The notes under the pieces are model-generated. The model searched no databases and was not told where the DNA came from. It was given only the letters and a program-made list of their open reading frames with translations. Of a stretch of DNA of 64,000 bases, positions 1-12,000 are shown in pieces (position 1 is the stretch's first letter; each line of letters opens with the position of its first letter). The translations under genes and the position numbers were made by a program. Source of the stretch: Charina bottae (Eukaryota > Chordata > Lepidosauria > Squamata > Charinaidae); the NCBI GenBank assembly GCA_023362775.1, contig JALMGJ010000003.1, positions 75,501,355 to 75,565,354 on the forward strand, in the 5' to 3' direction.

Positions 1-1780
1 CCTGGGTGAAATCCTCAGGAGTCGTGGCATATAATGCTGAGCTGATAATACTGAGGAGCCATTATCTGACTCAGTATAAGGCCTCTTCCGCTTGGCCCCA
101 TTCATGTTCTTATGGTCTTCATAAGTTAGGAGAAAAAGTGTTGCTGTGAAAATTGAAATAAGATGGGATGGGGGAAAGAACAAATAGGAGCTTACTTCAT
201 TATGCCATGGTAGAAACTAAAGTAAAAGTGTTGCTATAGCAGGTTGAAGATAATTGGGATACCTGCATTCCAGATCTGTAGAATTCCGAGTTGATGTTCC
301 ATTCGTCTTTCATCACAGCATCTCTACAGTGCTTCACTGCACTTTGCTGCTGTCCTCTTTCCATGTAAATAATGTACAATCTGATGTATAAAATGTTTCC
401 CTTGTTATAAATCATATAAAGCTGTATGTAATTGAGGATTGTATTCCCAATATATATGGTTCTGCCCCCATGTGGCAATTCAGGGAACATCTCAGACTGA
501 TCAAAATGGCACTTCAAATGAATAAATAAAAAAAGGAACATACTTAAGGAGATGATGCACATTTCATGGCTGAAAGCCACTATTTTTTTTTCTTAACTGT
601 TTTTAAAGAAGATTCACCAAAATTTCTGCTTAATTAATACTTTCTGCTGAACATGCCATATTCATTCTTGTCACTGTAAATCCTTTGCCTAGTCTAATTA
701 AATGCTTGGACAATATGCTGTGCTTTGTCAGCTTCACTTTGTTCTAAAGCATTTTAAAGTGCTTTTATGAGAGCCAGTTTGGTGTAGTGTTTAAGGCATT
801 AGGCCAGAAACCGGGAGACCATGAGTTCTAGTCCTGCCTTAGGCATGAAAGCCAGCTGGGTGACCTTGGGCCAGTCCCTCTCTCTCAGCCCAACTCACCT
901 CACAGGGTTGTTGCGGGGAAAATAGGAGGAGGAAGGAGTATTAGGTATGTTCGCCGCCTTGAGTTATTTATAAAAAATAATTAAGGCGGGATAAAAATAA
1001 AATAAAATAAAATAAATAAATAAAATATGTAAAAAAGAAATCTCATTGTTCAAGCAACTGAGACAATTGCTTCCATCTGATATGGGATACTGATAAGAGA
1101 AGGAGTCATGGGAAGGCAGTGAACCTGTTCTGAGTGTCTCTGAGTGATACTATTATACGTATTGCAGGGACCCTGCACAGGGGTAACCTCCATGCCACTA
1201 GAATGTACAGCAGTGACATTCACCATAAGGAAAACCAACACTCTCCCCTCACTAAGCCATCTAAAAAGATGTATTTATTACATGCATTTCTTACATTTGC
1301 ATGAGCCCTGTGGTGGTTTCCTGTCCATGTTACTCTACACTGGCAATGCAGCTCATTTCCAAGTTGCATATTTAGTACTATCTTCAATTGTGGAAGATCC
1401 TGATGCGACTAAGGAAGTTCCTGGGGGTCACATCAGAATGCCGTAATAGAAGGTATCACAATGTCACAGTTGTTCAATTTACATGCCCTTTCCTGGTGCC
1501 AGAACGTTGTGAAATTTGCTGCCTTTCATTGAAGGAGATGCACCATATCAATAGAAAGCTGGTTTGTGCTAGACTAGACTAGACTATGTATCCATTTATC
1601 TTAGTACTGACTCTGTCTCACAGTGCTTTTCCACAGGCCCAGATTACCTGCTATCTGATCATTTTAACTGGATATATAATGAACATGCAAAGCGTGAGCT
1701 CCAACTTTGGGTTATTGCTTACATCCTATAACAATCTCTCAACAATACTAACTTTGATTCCTTCTTTGTTTCTTCCACAG
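1..1780 (+). other. Intron of the TMCC-family gene (3' part)
   Basis: This stretch lies directly upstream of the splice acceptor of the TMCC exon. I see no other exon in it. The short ORFs here have no recognisable domain and most overlap on opposite strands. It contains one SINE (769-1025) and otherwise AT-rich unique sequence. A polypyrimidine tract and CAG acceptor close it at 1780. That it is intron is inferred from the exon alone. Confidence 0.6.
769..1025 (+). mobile_element. tRNA-derived SINE with A-rich LINE-like tail (type A)
   Basis: The copy starts with the tRNA-like head (GAGAGCCAGTTTGGTGTAG). It continues through a body that includes CCTTGGGCCAGTC and CTCTCAGCCCAACTCACC, and ends in TTAAGGCGGGATAAAAAT plus an (AAAAT/AAAT)n tail. 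The same family recurs at 42608 and 63457 on the minus strand. A variant with a different 3' body is at 51165, 60566 and 63020. It lies in the TMCC intron in the sense orientation. Confidence 0.8.
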
Positions 1781-2092
1781 GAAGCTGTGGAATCCTGCCT
1801 GACTCGGGTCACCAAGCTAGAGCTGCAGCAGCAGCAGCAGCAAGTGGTGCAGCTGGAGGGAGTGGAAAATGCCAATGCCCGTGCTCTCCTGGGCAAATTC
1901 ATCAATGTGATCTTGGCCTTAATGGCCGTGCTGCTGGTCTTTGTCTCCACCATTGCCAGTTTCATCACTCCATTGGTGAAGACCCGCATGCGTCTCCTGA
2001 GCACTACCTTACTACTGCTTTTTGTCTTCCTCCTCTGGAAGCACTGGGACTCCATCACTTACCTCCTGGAACACGTGCTGCTTCCTAGCTGA
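1781..2092 (+). CDS. TMCC2: TMCC-family protein, last coding exon (coiled-coil end plus two membrane segments)
   Basis: A strong acceptor (pyrimidine tract ending TTCTTCCACAG at 1780) opens a 103-codon exon in phase 0 that ends in TGA at 2090-2092. The first ~25 residues are charged and glutamine-rich, with a six-Gln run, and look like the end of a coiled coil. Two hydrophobic segments follow, around exon residues 42-62 ([20 protein letters not shown]) and 72-88 ([15 protein letters not shown]). The tail is [21 protein letters not shown]1/2/3 proteins are ER-associated and have a coiled coil followed by two C-terminal membrane spans. The VLLPS ending fits my memory of TMCC2 better than TMCC1, but the paralogue is not certain. 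All upstream exons lie outside the window. The in-frame ATG at 1586 is upstream of the acceptor and is not a start. Confidence 0.85.
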   Translation, partial: EAVESCLTRVTKLELQQQQQQVVQLEGVENANARALLGKFINVILALMAVLLVFVSTIASFITPLVKTRMRLLSTTLLLLFVFLLWKHWDSITYLLEHVLLPS

Positions 2093-4515
2093 TTTCCCCG
2101 GTAGCCAGATGCTGCGGCTAGAGGGAGTTTGTTTTTCTTGTAGAACGGAAGTAAAACTGAGGAGACTTCCAGTTTGGTTTTATGTCCATTTGGAGTGTGC
2201 AGTCCTCACTAGCTTCCTCTTCAGAGCCTTTTGTTGTTGTTGTGCCCAACATTGTCTCAGCAGTAGGGAGAGTAATTACAGTGGGGCTTATGAAAGGCTT
2301 ACTATGTCATGCCTCTCCTCTGGGATGCTTTTGCAAGGCATTATGGGAAGACAACCCCTGGAAAGAGCTCGATCTTTCAGATTTTACCCGTTCCTTAAAT
2401 CAGAGAAAGGGATGATGATGACAGCAATTCATGTATGAACCAAAATGTCTTCTCTAAAAAGCAGTTGTGTAGTTGTTGATTTTCCTCCCTGCTGAAGAGA
2501 AGTGGTTAAATGTTTATTGGTAATCAAGGTAGTAATATATGAAGAGAAAGATTGAACACTGAAGGTGAGCTTACTTTTTCGTTTTGTAACCCATGAACAT
2601 GAAAACCATTCAAGGATCAGAATGTACATACAACACCAGGTAATTCAGGTCACAACATGGAGGCTTCCCTTCCCTTCCTGTAGGGCAACTGAAATTCCAG
2701 AGGCTTAGCTGGGCTGCTTCGTGTCATGGACTTGTTGTCCTTGTGGGTTGGTGTATTAATTCAGTTGTGCTTAATGACCGCAGGATCTGAGGAGAAAGCG
2801 TTGAGCCTTCTGATGCAAACTCAACATTTTTGGTTGGCTTTGTTTTCATCCGTTTTCCTTTTCTTTGATATTTCCATGAACTTAAAAAATACTTATAATC
2901 TTTACAAGTGCGTGTGTGTGCGTGTGTGTAAGTGTGCATGTGTTAATTTATTGATTTCAGATATTTTTTTTAAATCAAGCACTAGTAAACAGTCATCTGC
3001 CTTCACGTGATGGAGGGCTTTAACATGCTCTAAAAGCAATAAACCCTCGATCGGCACAAAATGAGTCACCACTTGAATGTGACAGTGTCCATTAACGAGG
3101 ACTGGCAGGTAATCTGTCCACCGTCGTTGGAGACTTCCTATAAGACGTGAATCAGATCCTTCGATAGACATTTTCTCACGAAAGGGAAAGCATCTGATTA
3201 TCTACGTCTCTTCTGGGTCCTGGGATGTTTCTCCAGTACTTATTTGAAGACAGCAATTGATGAAACTCATTTGAGGCTATTTTGTTTTCAGCTGAAGCTA
3301 TCAAGCCATGGCATATTGTAAGTTGAAAGCTTGAATTGTATTGATTTGACCAGGGAATTTATGCCAATGATATTTTAGCATCTGCTTCTTATTCTGCTCT
3401 CATGTGCTTGCTCTTCCGGGCAAAAGAGAGAGTTAATTGTATGTTAGGCTTAAGAGGCTGGAATCTAAATATGTAGCAGAATGAAATGGGAGAGTCCTGA
3501 GATAGTGGAGTGGACGCTTCAGACTTACGACATGGCTATCCTCCTTCTGTTTCACCACCTTATTCTGTTGCATGTGTAGATATTGTTTGAAAACCACAGG
3601 TGTACATTTTGCACTTAAAAGAACTTTGAACAGACATGAAGCCCTTGTTATACATAAGAAAAGGAAACGTAGTGCTGACATCTATGAGGATATGCTCTCC
3701 TACAAATGGGCAAGGTAGAAGGGGAGTTATTTTCTGTGTAACACAGGGAAATTATGGAAGTATAATTTTTGCAGGTGCTGCTCCCATTCTCCAGTACCAA
3801 GACAACAAATGAGGGTTCATCTACTTGGCTTCATTCTCCTTAGGACTACTAAAGGCGGAGTAACCTCGCTCTGTCAGAACAATGGTTTCATTCTCCCTCC
3901 ATACTGGTCTTCCTTCCTGTAACCATACTGCACATTTGCTCTTTATTATGCAAAACATTCCTGGAATTCTTTTTGGTAAAATATTATCTACAGGGAATAA
4001 TCCTAGACAAAATAACATAGCGACCCTTGTTCAGCTCTGAGTACCTGCGTTGTACTCACTGCCAGCACGTAGAAATGGGAAAGTGGTTCTAGTTAAAGCA
4101 GCTGAGACTAAAAGGGGCCTGCATGTGCGAATAGCGTCATGGAATTCTGGCCTGAGGCTGATCCCTTTCCCTGTAGAGGCCTAAGTGTTGATTTTTCCTA
4201 AGTACCACCTTTTTTCTAAAGAAGCTCTATGACAAAATTCCCTCAAATGTAAGCAACATTCTGCCTTTAATAAACCCTGGAGATGTGAAGAACCCAACCT
4301 TCATTTTTAGGCATTTATTTGTTTTGTACACTGTATTTCTTTTTGAAAAAGTCTGGAAATCAGCACACATTTTGTGATCAGTTACAGAAGGATCTGGTTT
4401 TATACTGTAAATTGAATGGGTAACGTATTAAATGATGTTGGGATGAAAGTTGAATGAGATAGAAAGGAGATGTTGGTGACAAGAAAAGTGCTATTCTGGA
4501 AGATAAAATAAAACA
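2093..4515 (+). other. Probable 3' UTR of the TMCC-family gene
   Basis: Repeat-poor unique sequence follows the stop codon. AATAAA hexamers occur at 3038-3043, 4269-4274 and 4507-4512, so the transcript could end shortly after any of them. No coding potential is recognised. A (GT)n tract lies at 2907-2941. The UTR extent is inferred from the signals only. Confidence 0.45.
2907..2941. repeat. (GT)n microsatellite, interrupted
   Basis: Alternating G and T with a few C and A interruptions, inside the presumed 3' UTR. Confidence 0.85.
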
Positions 4516-4865
4516 GACTTTGGCCACCATCCGTGGTGAATGTGTAATTGTGCAGGATTGGACCTTTCATCTGTGGTTCTTATTTTGCGCTATTGCTGAT
4601 CCTGCTTCCTGTCAGTAAATGACGGCGTAAATCAGAATGTGAAGTTGCTTTGTCAAAGGAAGCCTGTGGTGCCGGTCCTGGGTAACAGGACTGGTGCTCC
4701 CAAACTCTTATAATAAAGGGAACTAATAGAAGTTTCCCAACTTTGCTTTCAACAGCAATAGGAAAGTATAATAAGGTGGAATGTTTGTCTCTCACTCCTA
4801 CTCCCCACCCCCTTTCCCATCCTCTAGTGGTCTATTGGCTTGTATATGCCATACACACATTAGAT

Positions 4866-5000
4866 CAGTGTTTCTCAACCTTGGCAACTTTAAGATGTGT
4901 GGACTTGAACTCCCAGAATTCCCCAGCCAGCACGGCTGGCTGGGGAATTCTGGGAGTTCTAGTCCACACACCTTAAAGTTGCCAAGGTTGAGAAACACTG
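4866..5000. mobile_element. hAT MITE, family 1 (palindromic, 135 bp)
   Basis: The terminal inverted repeats start CAGTGTTTCTCAACC. The whole element is one near-perfect palindrome with its centre at CCAGCACGGCTGG. The flanking octamers are CATTAGAT (4858-4865) and CATCAGAT (5001-5008), a 7/8 target-site duplication. CAGTGTTTCTC termini with an 8-bp duplication are typical of the hAT superfamily. There is no coding capacity. Other copies are at 32695, 35008 and 57102, with half copies at 5976 and 55425. Confidence 0.9.
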
Positions 5001-5975
5001 CATCAGATGGTGTATATTTTGATTGGATTTGAATGTTTAAAATAGCAATTTTAAGTGTAAATTGATGGGAGAAAAGCTGGTGATTATTCCAAGCTTGGGA
5101 AAGAAGCAAACAACTGACTGCCGTAATTCTTTGCGGCCTTAGGTTGCATAGTTCGTTTACCAATCCAGAGTTAGCTGACTCAGAGCATTTTCCCTTCACT
5201 CCCTTCTCTTACGAGGAATAGCTGTGGCATTGACCGCACACTGAGTTTCTCCGAAAGCCCAAATTGAAATCCCTGCCTCTTTAGGATAGAACTGTGCATG
5301 CCATAAAACGGTTCAGAAGAACTGCTTTGGGCCTCAGGCAAGCACAGCACTTCTTTGCTCTTCATTAAGACAGCCCTTCTTTTCAGGCTTCTGCACAGGC
5401 CTGGAGAAACGAGGTAGCTCCTTTAATCATCCCATTGATGTGATGAATCCACTCCTTGAAGCAGCCACGCCCTTTCTAAGGCTTGGGTGAATAGCAGAAA
5501 GCCACTGTGCTCCCGTGAGGTCTGCTTTCCCTCTGAATAATTTTGAAGCATACTTTACCCTGGTTTAGGACTCTTATCATGCCATCAGTCATACCCATTA
5601 TATACTTAAATACTGTATATGTATGGATGATGATACACTATGTTAAAGTCCAAACCTCTCCCTCTGGCATAGTCCTCTTCTGAAAATGTTTGACTGTATT
5701 TATTATGTATGCTTGAATCTTTCCCATCCCCCCATACCATAATATTGTATTTCTTTTTCACCAGGAACCCCAGGCAAGCCCTGCAGGTTTGGATTCATTT
5801 ACTGTGCTTTTTCTTATTTAATTTTCTTTTTTCAAATAAAACGAGATTCAAAACTCTGGCAAAAGTAAAGTGCTTTATTAAGCCTGGTAGTGCCATTATT
5901 TACAAAGAAAGAAATGCACGGCAATTTATCAAATGGTGTATGGGGAAAAAATTACTTAGCCATAATCTTCTAAAA

Positions 5976-6042
5976 CAGTGTTTCTCAAACTTGGAAACTT
6001 TGAGATGTGTGGACTTCAACTCCCAGAATTCCCCAGCCAGCA
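5976..6042 (+). mobile_element. hAT MITE, family 1, left arm only
   Basis: It starts CAGTGTTTCTCAAACTTGG and runs to the CCCCAGCCAGCATG centre. The second arm is absent, so this is a half element. Confidence 0.8.
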
Positions 6043-6589
6043 TGTTATGCCTGGCTTTGAAAAGTGCTATCCTCAGCTTGGGGAAAGTTAGATTTTGTCG
6101 GTATCTTGCTGGTTCTCAAGTGCCCTTATTTATCCAGTTTCAGCCATGTTGGGGCAACCTATTAACTTCAGTCTGAAACTCCATATCCCTTATTCTTTGG
6201 GTGAACAGTTATTTGGTACTCTGGAGGATGAGATTCTTGTCTGGCAGAGATCTTTGTTTCCTGCAGAAAAAGCATGCTTTTCTGAGAAATATTCAGAAGC
6301 CCCGGAATGGCTGAACTGAATTTCTAGTGGGTCCCAGGTGAGCAGAGCTTCAGTCTTTGCACAAGACTTCATCCTTCTGCAGAGTTAGCTAAACCAGAAG
6401 TTGGTATTTGCAATGGATTAGTTTGCTTAAAGAAAGGCTTCCCTTACAGAGAGAAGGTGGAACTGCTGTCCAAAGCCTGAAACTAAGAATGGAGCTCAGA
6501 CCTGCTTGCTGACAGGTGAATGTGGAATAAAGAATCTGTGGAAGAAGGAATGCACAGAAGATGATGGGCTGCAATTATCAGGACAAGAA

Positions 6590-6840
6590 CTGGTAGATGG
6601 GAATTATAATGAAGCAGATTTTGGATAAACATCAGGAGGGAATGCCTTGTGTTGAGAGCTGTTCAATTGTACTGTAGAATGGGCTGCCTTGGAAGTGGCA
6701 GGCACTTCTTTGCTGATGGTCTTTCAGCAAAGGCTGAGTAGGAATGGATCAGGGGTGCTATAGCAGTACTGAAGACTGTATTGAGCAGGGAATTAAATTA
6801 AATGATCTCCAGTGTCACTTCCAACTCCACAATTTTATTA
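6590..6840 (+). mobile_element. Degraded CR1-like LINE 3' end
   Basis: The order of motifs follows the CR1 3' region: CATCAGGAGGGAATGCCTTG, TGGGCTGCCTTGGAAGTGGC, a GTCTTTCAGCAAAGGCTG block and a final GATCTCCAGTGTCACTTCCA. It is heavily diverged and has no ORF. Confidence 0.55.
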
Positions 6841-8064
6841 TTTGAGAAGAGACTACTTCTGAAGTTTCCATGAAGTGTTGCATTAAAAAAAATGGCACAA
6901 ACCAAGTTTAAGGAAGGCTCATGTCGGACACGACTGAACAACAACATTTCTAATCAGTCCAGTTCTCTGAGTATATATCTGCCCTACACTTGTCCATATT
7001 TGGTATTCACCTGCCTATGACTTGACCCTGAATATTCTGTCAGTCTCTCTCTTTGCATTAATATTGAATATTAATTCCCTTCCTGCTCCACATATACTTT
7101 CAATTCTTCATTTGAGATTTTTAAACAGAATTGCTGGTATATAGGCAGCAAATTCTTTTTATCATTCCTACCTACAGATAATATGCACATCACTCAGTAT
7201 TAGGTTAAATATAATGGCATAGGTGGAGATGAATGGAAGATGGCAGCAAGGCCAGCCTTGTTCAAGAAGTCTCAAATGCTGGATTTAGTGCTAGCGATCA
7301 TCTGCAAGAAGCATGTTGTCTATTTATAAAACCCCAGAAAATGATAGGGCCTGCTAATCTCAGGCTGGGTATCGCTCACTGCATTTGCATCTAGTGAGAC
7401 ACTATGTCAGAGTGAAATTCAAACCCAAAGAGCAAAGCAATTTGCACATTAATGATTCAAAGTGAGTTAGAGCTTGTAGAAGCCTTCAGAATGGGTAATA
7501 AACATGCCCTTTGTTTCCCAGGGATCAATCCAGCATTTTTGATCAATTAATGTACAAAGACAGAAGGTTCACAGACAATTTGAAGCAGGATGTAGGAAGT
7601 GCACCTTACAATTTGTTGCCTAGTACAAGCCTGCTTACAATGAGAGATAATCTCTGCAGTGTAGTGGACCATTACAAGACATGATGGAGTTTGGGCCCAT
7701 ATTTTTTGCAGATCCCTGGGTCCCACTAAAAAGGAAGGCAGCTACACAAGAGCAATGCCAGTCTCCCACCTAGAATTACAAGCACAATGGAGTTTGAGTC
7801 ACAGTGATTGCTATCACACGTCAGTCTTCATTGAAGGGGTTCTCAGCACCTATATTCACTGGAAATAACCTCTTTCCTTGCATATGGAGGTATTTGCATT
7901 TCTAGCCCATGCTATCTCTTGGATGATAATATATATTTGAGCAAAGGATAACAATCAGTTAAAAGATGAAAGGAAAGATGACTGCACAGATTAAAAATAT
8001 CTCAATTGCCATCAATACTATCATTAGTTTCTGGCCACTGATAGCTAGATTTAGCAAGGTTTAA

Positions 8065-8502
8065 TCTCACAACACATGGACAGACTTAATCATACTTTCA
8101 ACTGGGAAACTGAACATCTTAAACCAAGCCAAATCCAAAACTGCTAGAGAATTCCTGGAAGCTTGGCACTCAGACAAAGCAGCCATCAACAGACACATAG
8201 AGGTAAACAACATTTACATACCATTCATAAGAGACAATAGAAAAGCCAGAAGACCAGAACACCTCCTTGCCAGTAATCAACAACCAGATAGGCAAAGATT
8301 AACAGCAAGATTAGCAGCAGAGGAGCAATCAAACAACACAATAGACCCTAATCAAGGAACTATTAACTCAGGCAATCAACCAAGCAGCAAACAACAAACC
8401 AATCAAGGTACTACCAAGGAGAGTACAACACCCCCACCAACACAGGGAGGACAAGCCAGGGTATATAAACAGAGAGCAAGTCCCACTCCCTTTTTGCACT
8501 GA
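8065..8502 (+). pseudogene. Penelope-like polyprotein, C-terminal fragment (end of GIY-YIG endonuclease region)
   Basis: An open frame of 145 codons runs from the insertion junction to TGA at 8500-8502. There is no start codon because the element is 5'-truncated. The N-terminal part includes KTAREFLEAWHSDKAAINRH, which resembles the extreme C-terminus of Penelope retroelement proteins just after the GIY-YIG nuclease. The rest is Gln/Asn/Thr-rich and low in complexity. No reverse transcriptase is left, so this copy cannot move itself. The TGA stop is the TGA inside the CTGAAGA hammerhead core. The assignment rests on remembered family resemblance. Confidence 0.65.
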
Positions 8503-8540
8503 AGATGTTGCCTAGCCTGGCAATGAAACGTCTGCAAGAA
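8491..8540 (+). ncRNA. Hammerhead-ribozyme-like motif of a Penelope-like element
   Basis: Core CTGAAGA lies at 8499-8505. Stem II is GTTGCC (8507-8512) with GGCAAT (8519-8524), and GAAACGTC is at 8525-8532. The flanks TTTTTGCA (8491-8498) and TGCAAGAA (8533-8540) can pair as stem I. GAAACGT is followed by C at the expected cleavage position. Stem III is reduced to a self-complementary ACGT, as in dimer-acting hammerheads described for Penelope elements. There is one extra base between CTGAAGA and stem II compared with the canonical core, so activity is uncertain. Confidence 0.5.
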
Positions 8541-8966
8541 AACAAGGCTCAGAGAGCACCAAGGACTCCACAAGGTTTAACTTGCTAAGGCAATAGCAAA
8601 CAGCTAAAAATATTGAGTCAGTTAAAGGACTTGTATTGTTCTTGAATCTTTCATGTGAATCAGATGCAAAAGAAGGTTTCCTTCATAAATCAAAATCAGT
8701 ACTTTGAGTTTTGCCCTGGCCCCAAAATGGGAGAAAGTCAGGTTAACCCAGGATTATGTGGATTATGACCCACATTGTCATCAGGCAGAAGGATTTACTG
8801 TTCTACTTAAGCTTTCACGTCTAATCCACTTTCAAGGGCAACTTGGTATACATACAGTATGTTGAAAAGAAGTGAGTGACAATTGTAAGCCTGAATCATA
8901 AAGACAACTCTGCAACCTTCACAGCATTTATATGTGTGTATTTATATGTGTGTATATTTATTATGA

Positions 8967-9053
8967 GGGGCGTGGTGGCTCAGCGGGTAAGACGCCAGGC
9001 TTGTCGATTGGAAGATCGCAAGTTCGGAGGTTCGAATCCCTAGCCCTGCGTGC
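8967..9053 (+). mobile_element. Sauria-type SINE, tRNA-like head only (3' part missing)
   Basis: It begins GGGGCGTGGTGGCTCAGCGG and carries the B-box-like GGTTCGAATCCC near 9030. The BovB-related 3' body seen in other copies is missing. The sequence runs straight into a 13-bp perfect hairpin (9054-9081). Confidence 0.85.
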
Positions 9054-9081
9054 TACACCAGACTAGGACTAGTCTGGTGTA
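9054..9081. repeat. Perfect 13-bp inverted repeat with 2-base loop
   Basis: The arms TACACCAGACTAG (9054-9066) and CTAGTCTGGTGTA (9069-9081) are exact reverse complements with GA between them. They abut the truncated SINE head. Confidence 0.9.
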
Positions 9082-12000
9082 TTACTGATTCTTCTTCGGT
9101 TGCTTGCCATATTTCTATGGATACTCCATCAGTTCATGTAACCTTCTGACTTGGTAATGACTGGAATGCTGATATAACTTCATCTTCTAGTACTAGAGGC
9201 TCTTGTAAATAGGGAATATCTTCTAAGGTATCTTGGATGTCCAGATGTTAATGTCTGTCTTAAATTACAGTAGGATTGAGATCATCTGGATCTGAAGAGG
9301 GATGCAATTCCAAAGAAGAAGGACAACAACTGACAAGGCCAGCTTCCATGGTCCTTTCTTGAGAACAGTCCCAGAGAGAACCTGCTCTTCCTGATCTTAT
9401 TTGATGTGCAAATATAATAGGAAGCAGGTGGTGTTTATTTACATAAACAGCAAATAAAGCTATTGGAGGGGGGATGTCATGAATTTGTCAGTTCCGACTA
9501 AGAAGTTTTACTCAAAGTTCCAAATGCATTTCAGGAAGGTACTAGAATCTTAACCTGAATGATGATAGGTAGCAGGATTTAGTATTTTGATACACCACTG
9601 CCAGATGCAGCTATAACCTAGTTCTGTGGCCAATGACAGCTCCCAAAAGATTTATGTAAAGAGGCAACCTGAGTCACAAGGGTGTTGGTGGGAAATGAGA
9701 AACCTGTAGTGGTCCTTCTCCTCAAAGCTTCCCATCTGTGTGACAGAATATGAATGTTGAAAGTATCTGGGAGGCAGATAGTGATGTCACATTAAATAAA
9801 ATGCAATATTGTCCTTTTGAGTGCTGGTATAGGAGAGAGAATTTTAATAGCTGCATATTCTCCCAGCTGCGGTGGTCAGAGAAAGTTTATCTGCCAAAAG
9901 CTATTATTTTATATAACTTTTTAAAAATTGTAACATTCTTTTCTGGGTGTGACAAAGAGTTCCATCTGTTAATAGCTGCAGAAATGTCCATGCTCAAAAC
10001 AAGGCCTGAAAAGGTTCCACTTTCAGTAAGCTCATTAGTTTCTCATTTTATGAAATTAAAAATAAAAGCAAATCCTCTGTGTTTGGAATTACCTTGTGTT
10101 GCAGGACATGAACATAGAGCAAACTTCTTGATACATGGACTTTGCAGGGATATGACCCATTTGTCAACACATGAGCTAATATTCCTTCTTTTCTCCTCTT
10201 CTTCTTCTCCAGAAGGAGTGGGGGGGGGTTGATTTTCCACTGGATAACATGTAATGAGGTCTACAGGGAGTGTCAAGAATACCTGGGTTAAGACTATGGA
10301 ACATTACAAACATTTTACCCTTCCTGAATAACAAAAGACAGCATCTCCCAGTTTGGCTCCTGTCCCCACCCTCCATGTGAATTAGACCATGATGTTTATC
10401 ACTGACAATGGCAGGTGATAGGAACTGCCATCTAACACAACATGAAAGGCAGCACATTGGAGAGGACTGGCCTATGGATCAAAGTAAACATGGCATCAAT
10501 TTCACCATTACTTACTGTATATGCTCCAATAAGAATTCATTATTATGGAACATTACTCCATATCACAATGTTTGTTACTCCATGACAATTGGGCTTGCAG
10601 AAGCAATTACATCTTAAGAGCCCATTTGTACTGTGTTTTGTTGCATTTCTCTTTTCCTGCTTGATCTATGAATACTGAATCCCTTACAAGTTACTGAGAG
10701 CTCACCTAAGCTTTTGATTTTGGTCTGTTATTTGGAAGTATTTCTGAGCAAGTGCAAAACCATTTTTAATCATTTATTACACTTCTATCAGTCCCTTATA
10801 AGGCATGGGGTTGAAACCCATTTTCTGTTGGCAACACATTTTATGCCATTAAATATGTGAAAATGAAAAATGAAAGACATCCAATAAAGAAACTTACCAT
10901 GATGTATTAATTTTGCTGGGAATTGTAGCTGAACTACATCATGCTGACTATATCTATTAATGCAAGCCTCAGGCAGTAGGAAGGAAGGAAGGAAGGATGG
11001 AGAGAGAGAGAGAGTTCACTAAATTCACTAAGGGAGCTTGGTTGAATTACTGTTTCTCAGCTAGTATCCCTTATGGGATTGTTGTGAAGATGACAGGAAG
11101 TGATGCTTCAGTGCACCACCTTGAGGGCTCAGAGGAAATATAGACAAAAATAATTCTCTACCCCAAACAATAGCTTTATGGTTTTTGGTGGTTCAGAAAA
11201 CATGTAAGAGACCTCTTGGGTTATGCTAATAGTGTCTTTCTGCCACTAAAGTGGATGACATTCACAGATTGAATTCCCCATCCCCAGTGTTCCTAAAGTC
11301 TGCTCCAGAAAACTGGAAAACCATCCAGAACAGAAGGTGCATGAGAAGGGTAGAGCAGCAGAAAGTTTATTCATGTAACATTGGCTGTAGCCTTCTAAAG
11401 GTGTTTTGGATGCTGCAGTGAATTCCAGATGAATCTTTTTACTGATGAGTGACTGCTTCTACTTTAACTAATGTAGGGAATTAGAATTAGATATAACATT
11501 CAACTTTCCTCATTCTTGGGAAGAAATTAAGATCAGCATGCATTTAAATTAGCAGCTTGACTTGGGGAAACCAGGCCCAGCACGTAGCTAGCTCCAGCTG
11601 GTTGAGAAATAGCAAGTGATGAAGTTAGTCTCAGGTTACAATTCTGGAAAGGCAAGTGGTACAAATAAGGAAGTTACGGACACCTGTTAATTTTCCACTT
11701 CTGGTGCTGAGGGTAGAGATCCTGTGATTGTACTTATTCAGAAATCCAGTGAGACTTACTAATTCCATGCTGGCCTGCAATCTGAAATCTCTTAGAGGAG
11801 AAAACGATAGGCAGATATATTCTGATCCTCAACTCCTGCTATCAAGAAAGGTACAAAAATTCAGTTTTGGCACTGTGTTTTTATCAGTTGCTATTATCAA
11901 AAAAAGAAGCAAGCATTCAGTCCTGTTAATGTCAGGTTCCTAAAATGCTTGTAAAACAGGAACTGGAAGATTCTGCATTGAACTTAAAACTATTAGATGA

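Larger units (their letters stand above)
4516..8054. other. Intergenic stretch with MITE and LINE relics
   Basis: No exon-like ORF with a recognisable domain. It holds a complete palindromic MITE (4866-5000), one arm of another (5976-6042) and a CR1-like 3' fragment (about 6590-6840). The remainder looks unique. Confidence 0.6.
8065..8570 (+). mobile_element. 5'-truncated Penelope-like element (3' end)
   Basis: The insert is flanked by a perfect 10-bp direct repeat, CAAGGTTTAA, at 8055-8064 and 8571-8580. It contains the C-terminal coding end of a Penelope-type protein, then a short 3' region with a hammerhead-like motif. 5' truncation with a target-site duplication is the usual result of target-primed insertion. 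Confidence 0.8.

Noticed and set aside
1586..1780. ATG at 1586 as the start of the TMCC protein
   Set aside because: The 65 codons before 1781 are unlike any TMCC sequence, and a strong splice acceptor ends at 1780. Family members are several hundred residues long with more upstream exons.
4798..5199. 133-codon minus-strand ORF with LRNLGNFK-type repeats
   Set aside because: It is a translation of the family 1 MITE palindrome, which gives similar peptides on both strands.
8967..9040. tRNA gene in the head of the SINE
   Set aside because: The same sequence recurs as SINE heads at 13716 (minus), 25183 and 29110 (minus) and lacks a complete cloverleaf. No functional tRNA gene was found in the window.
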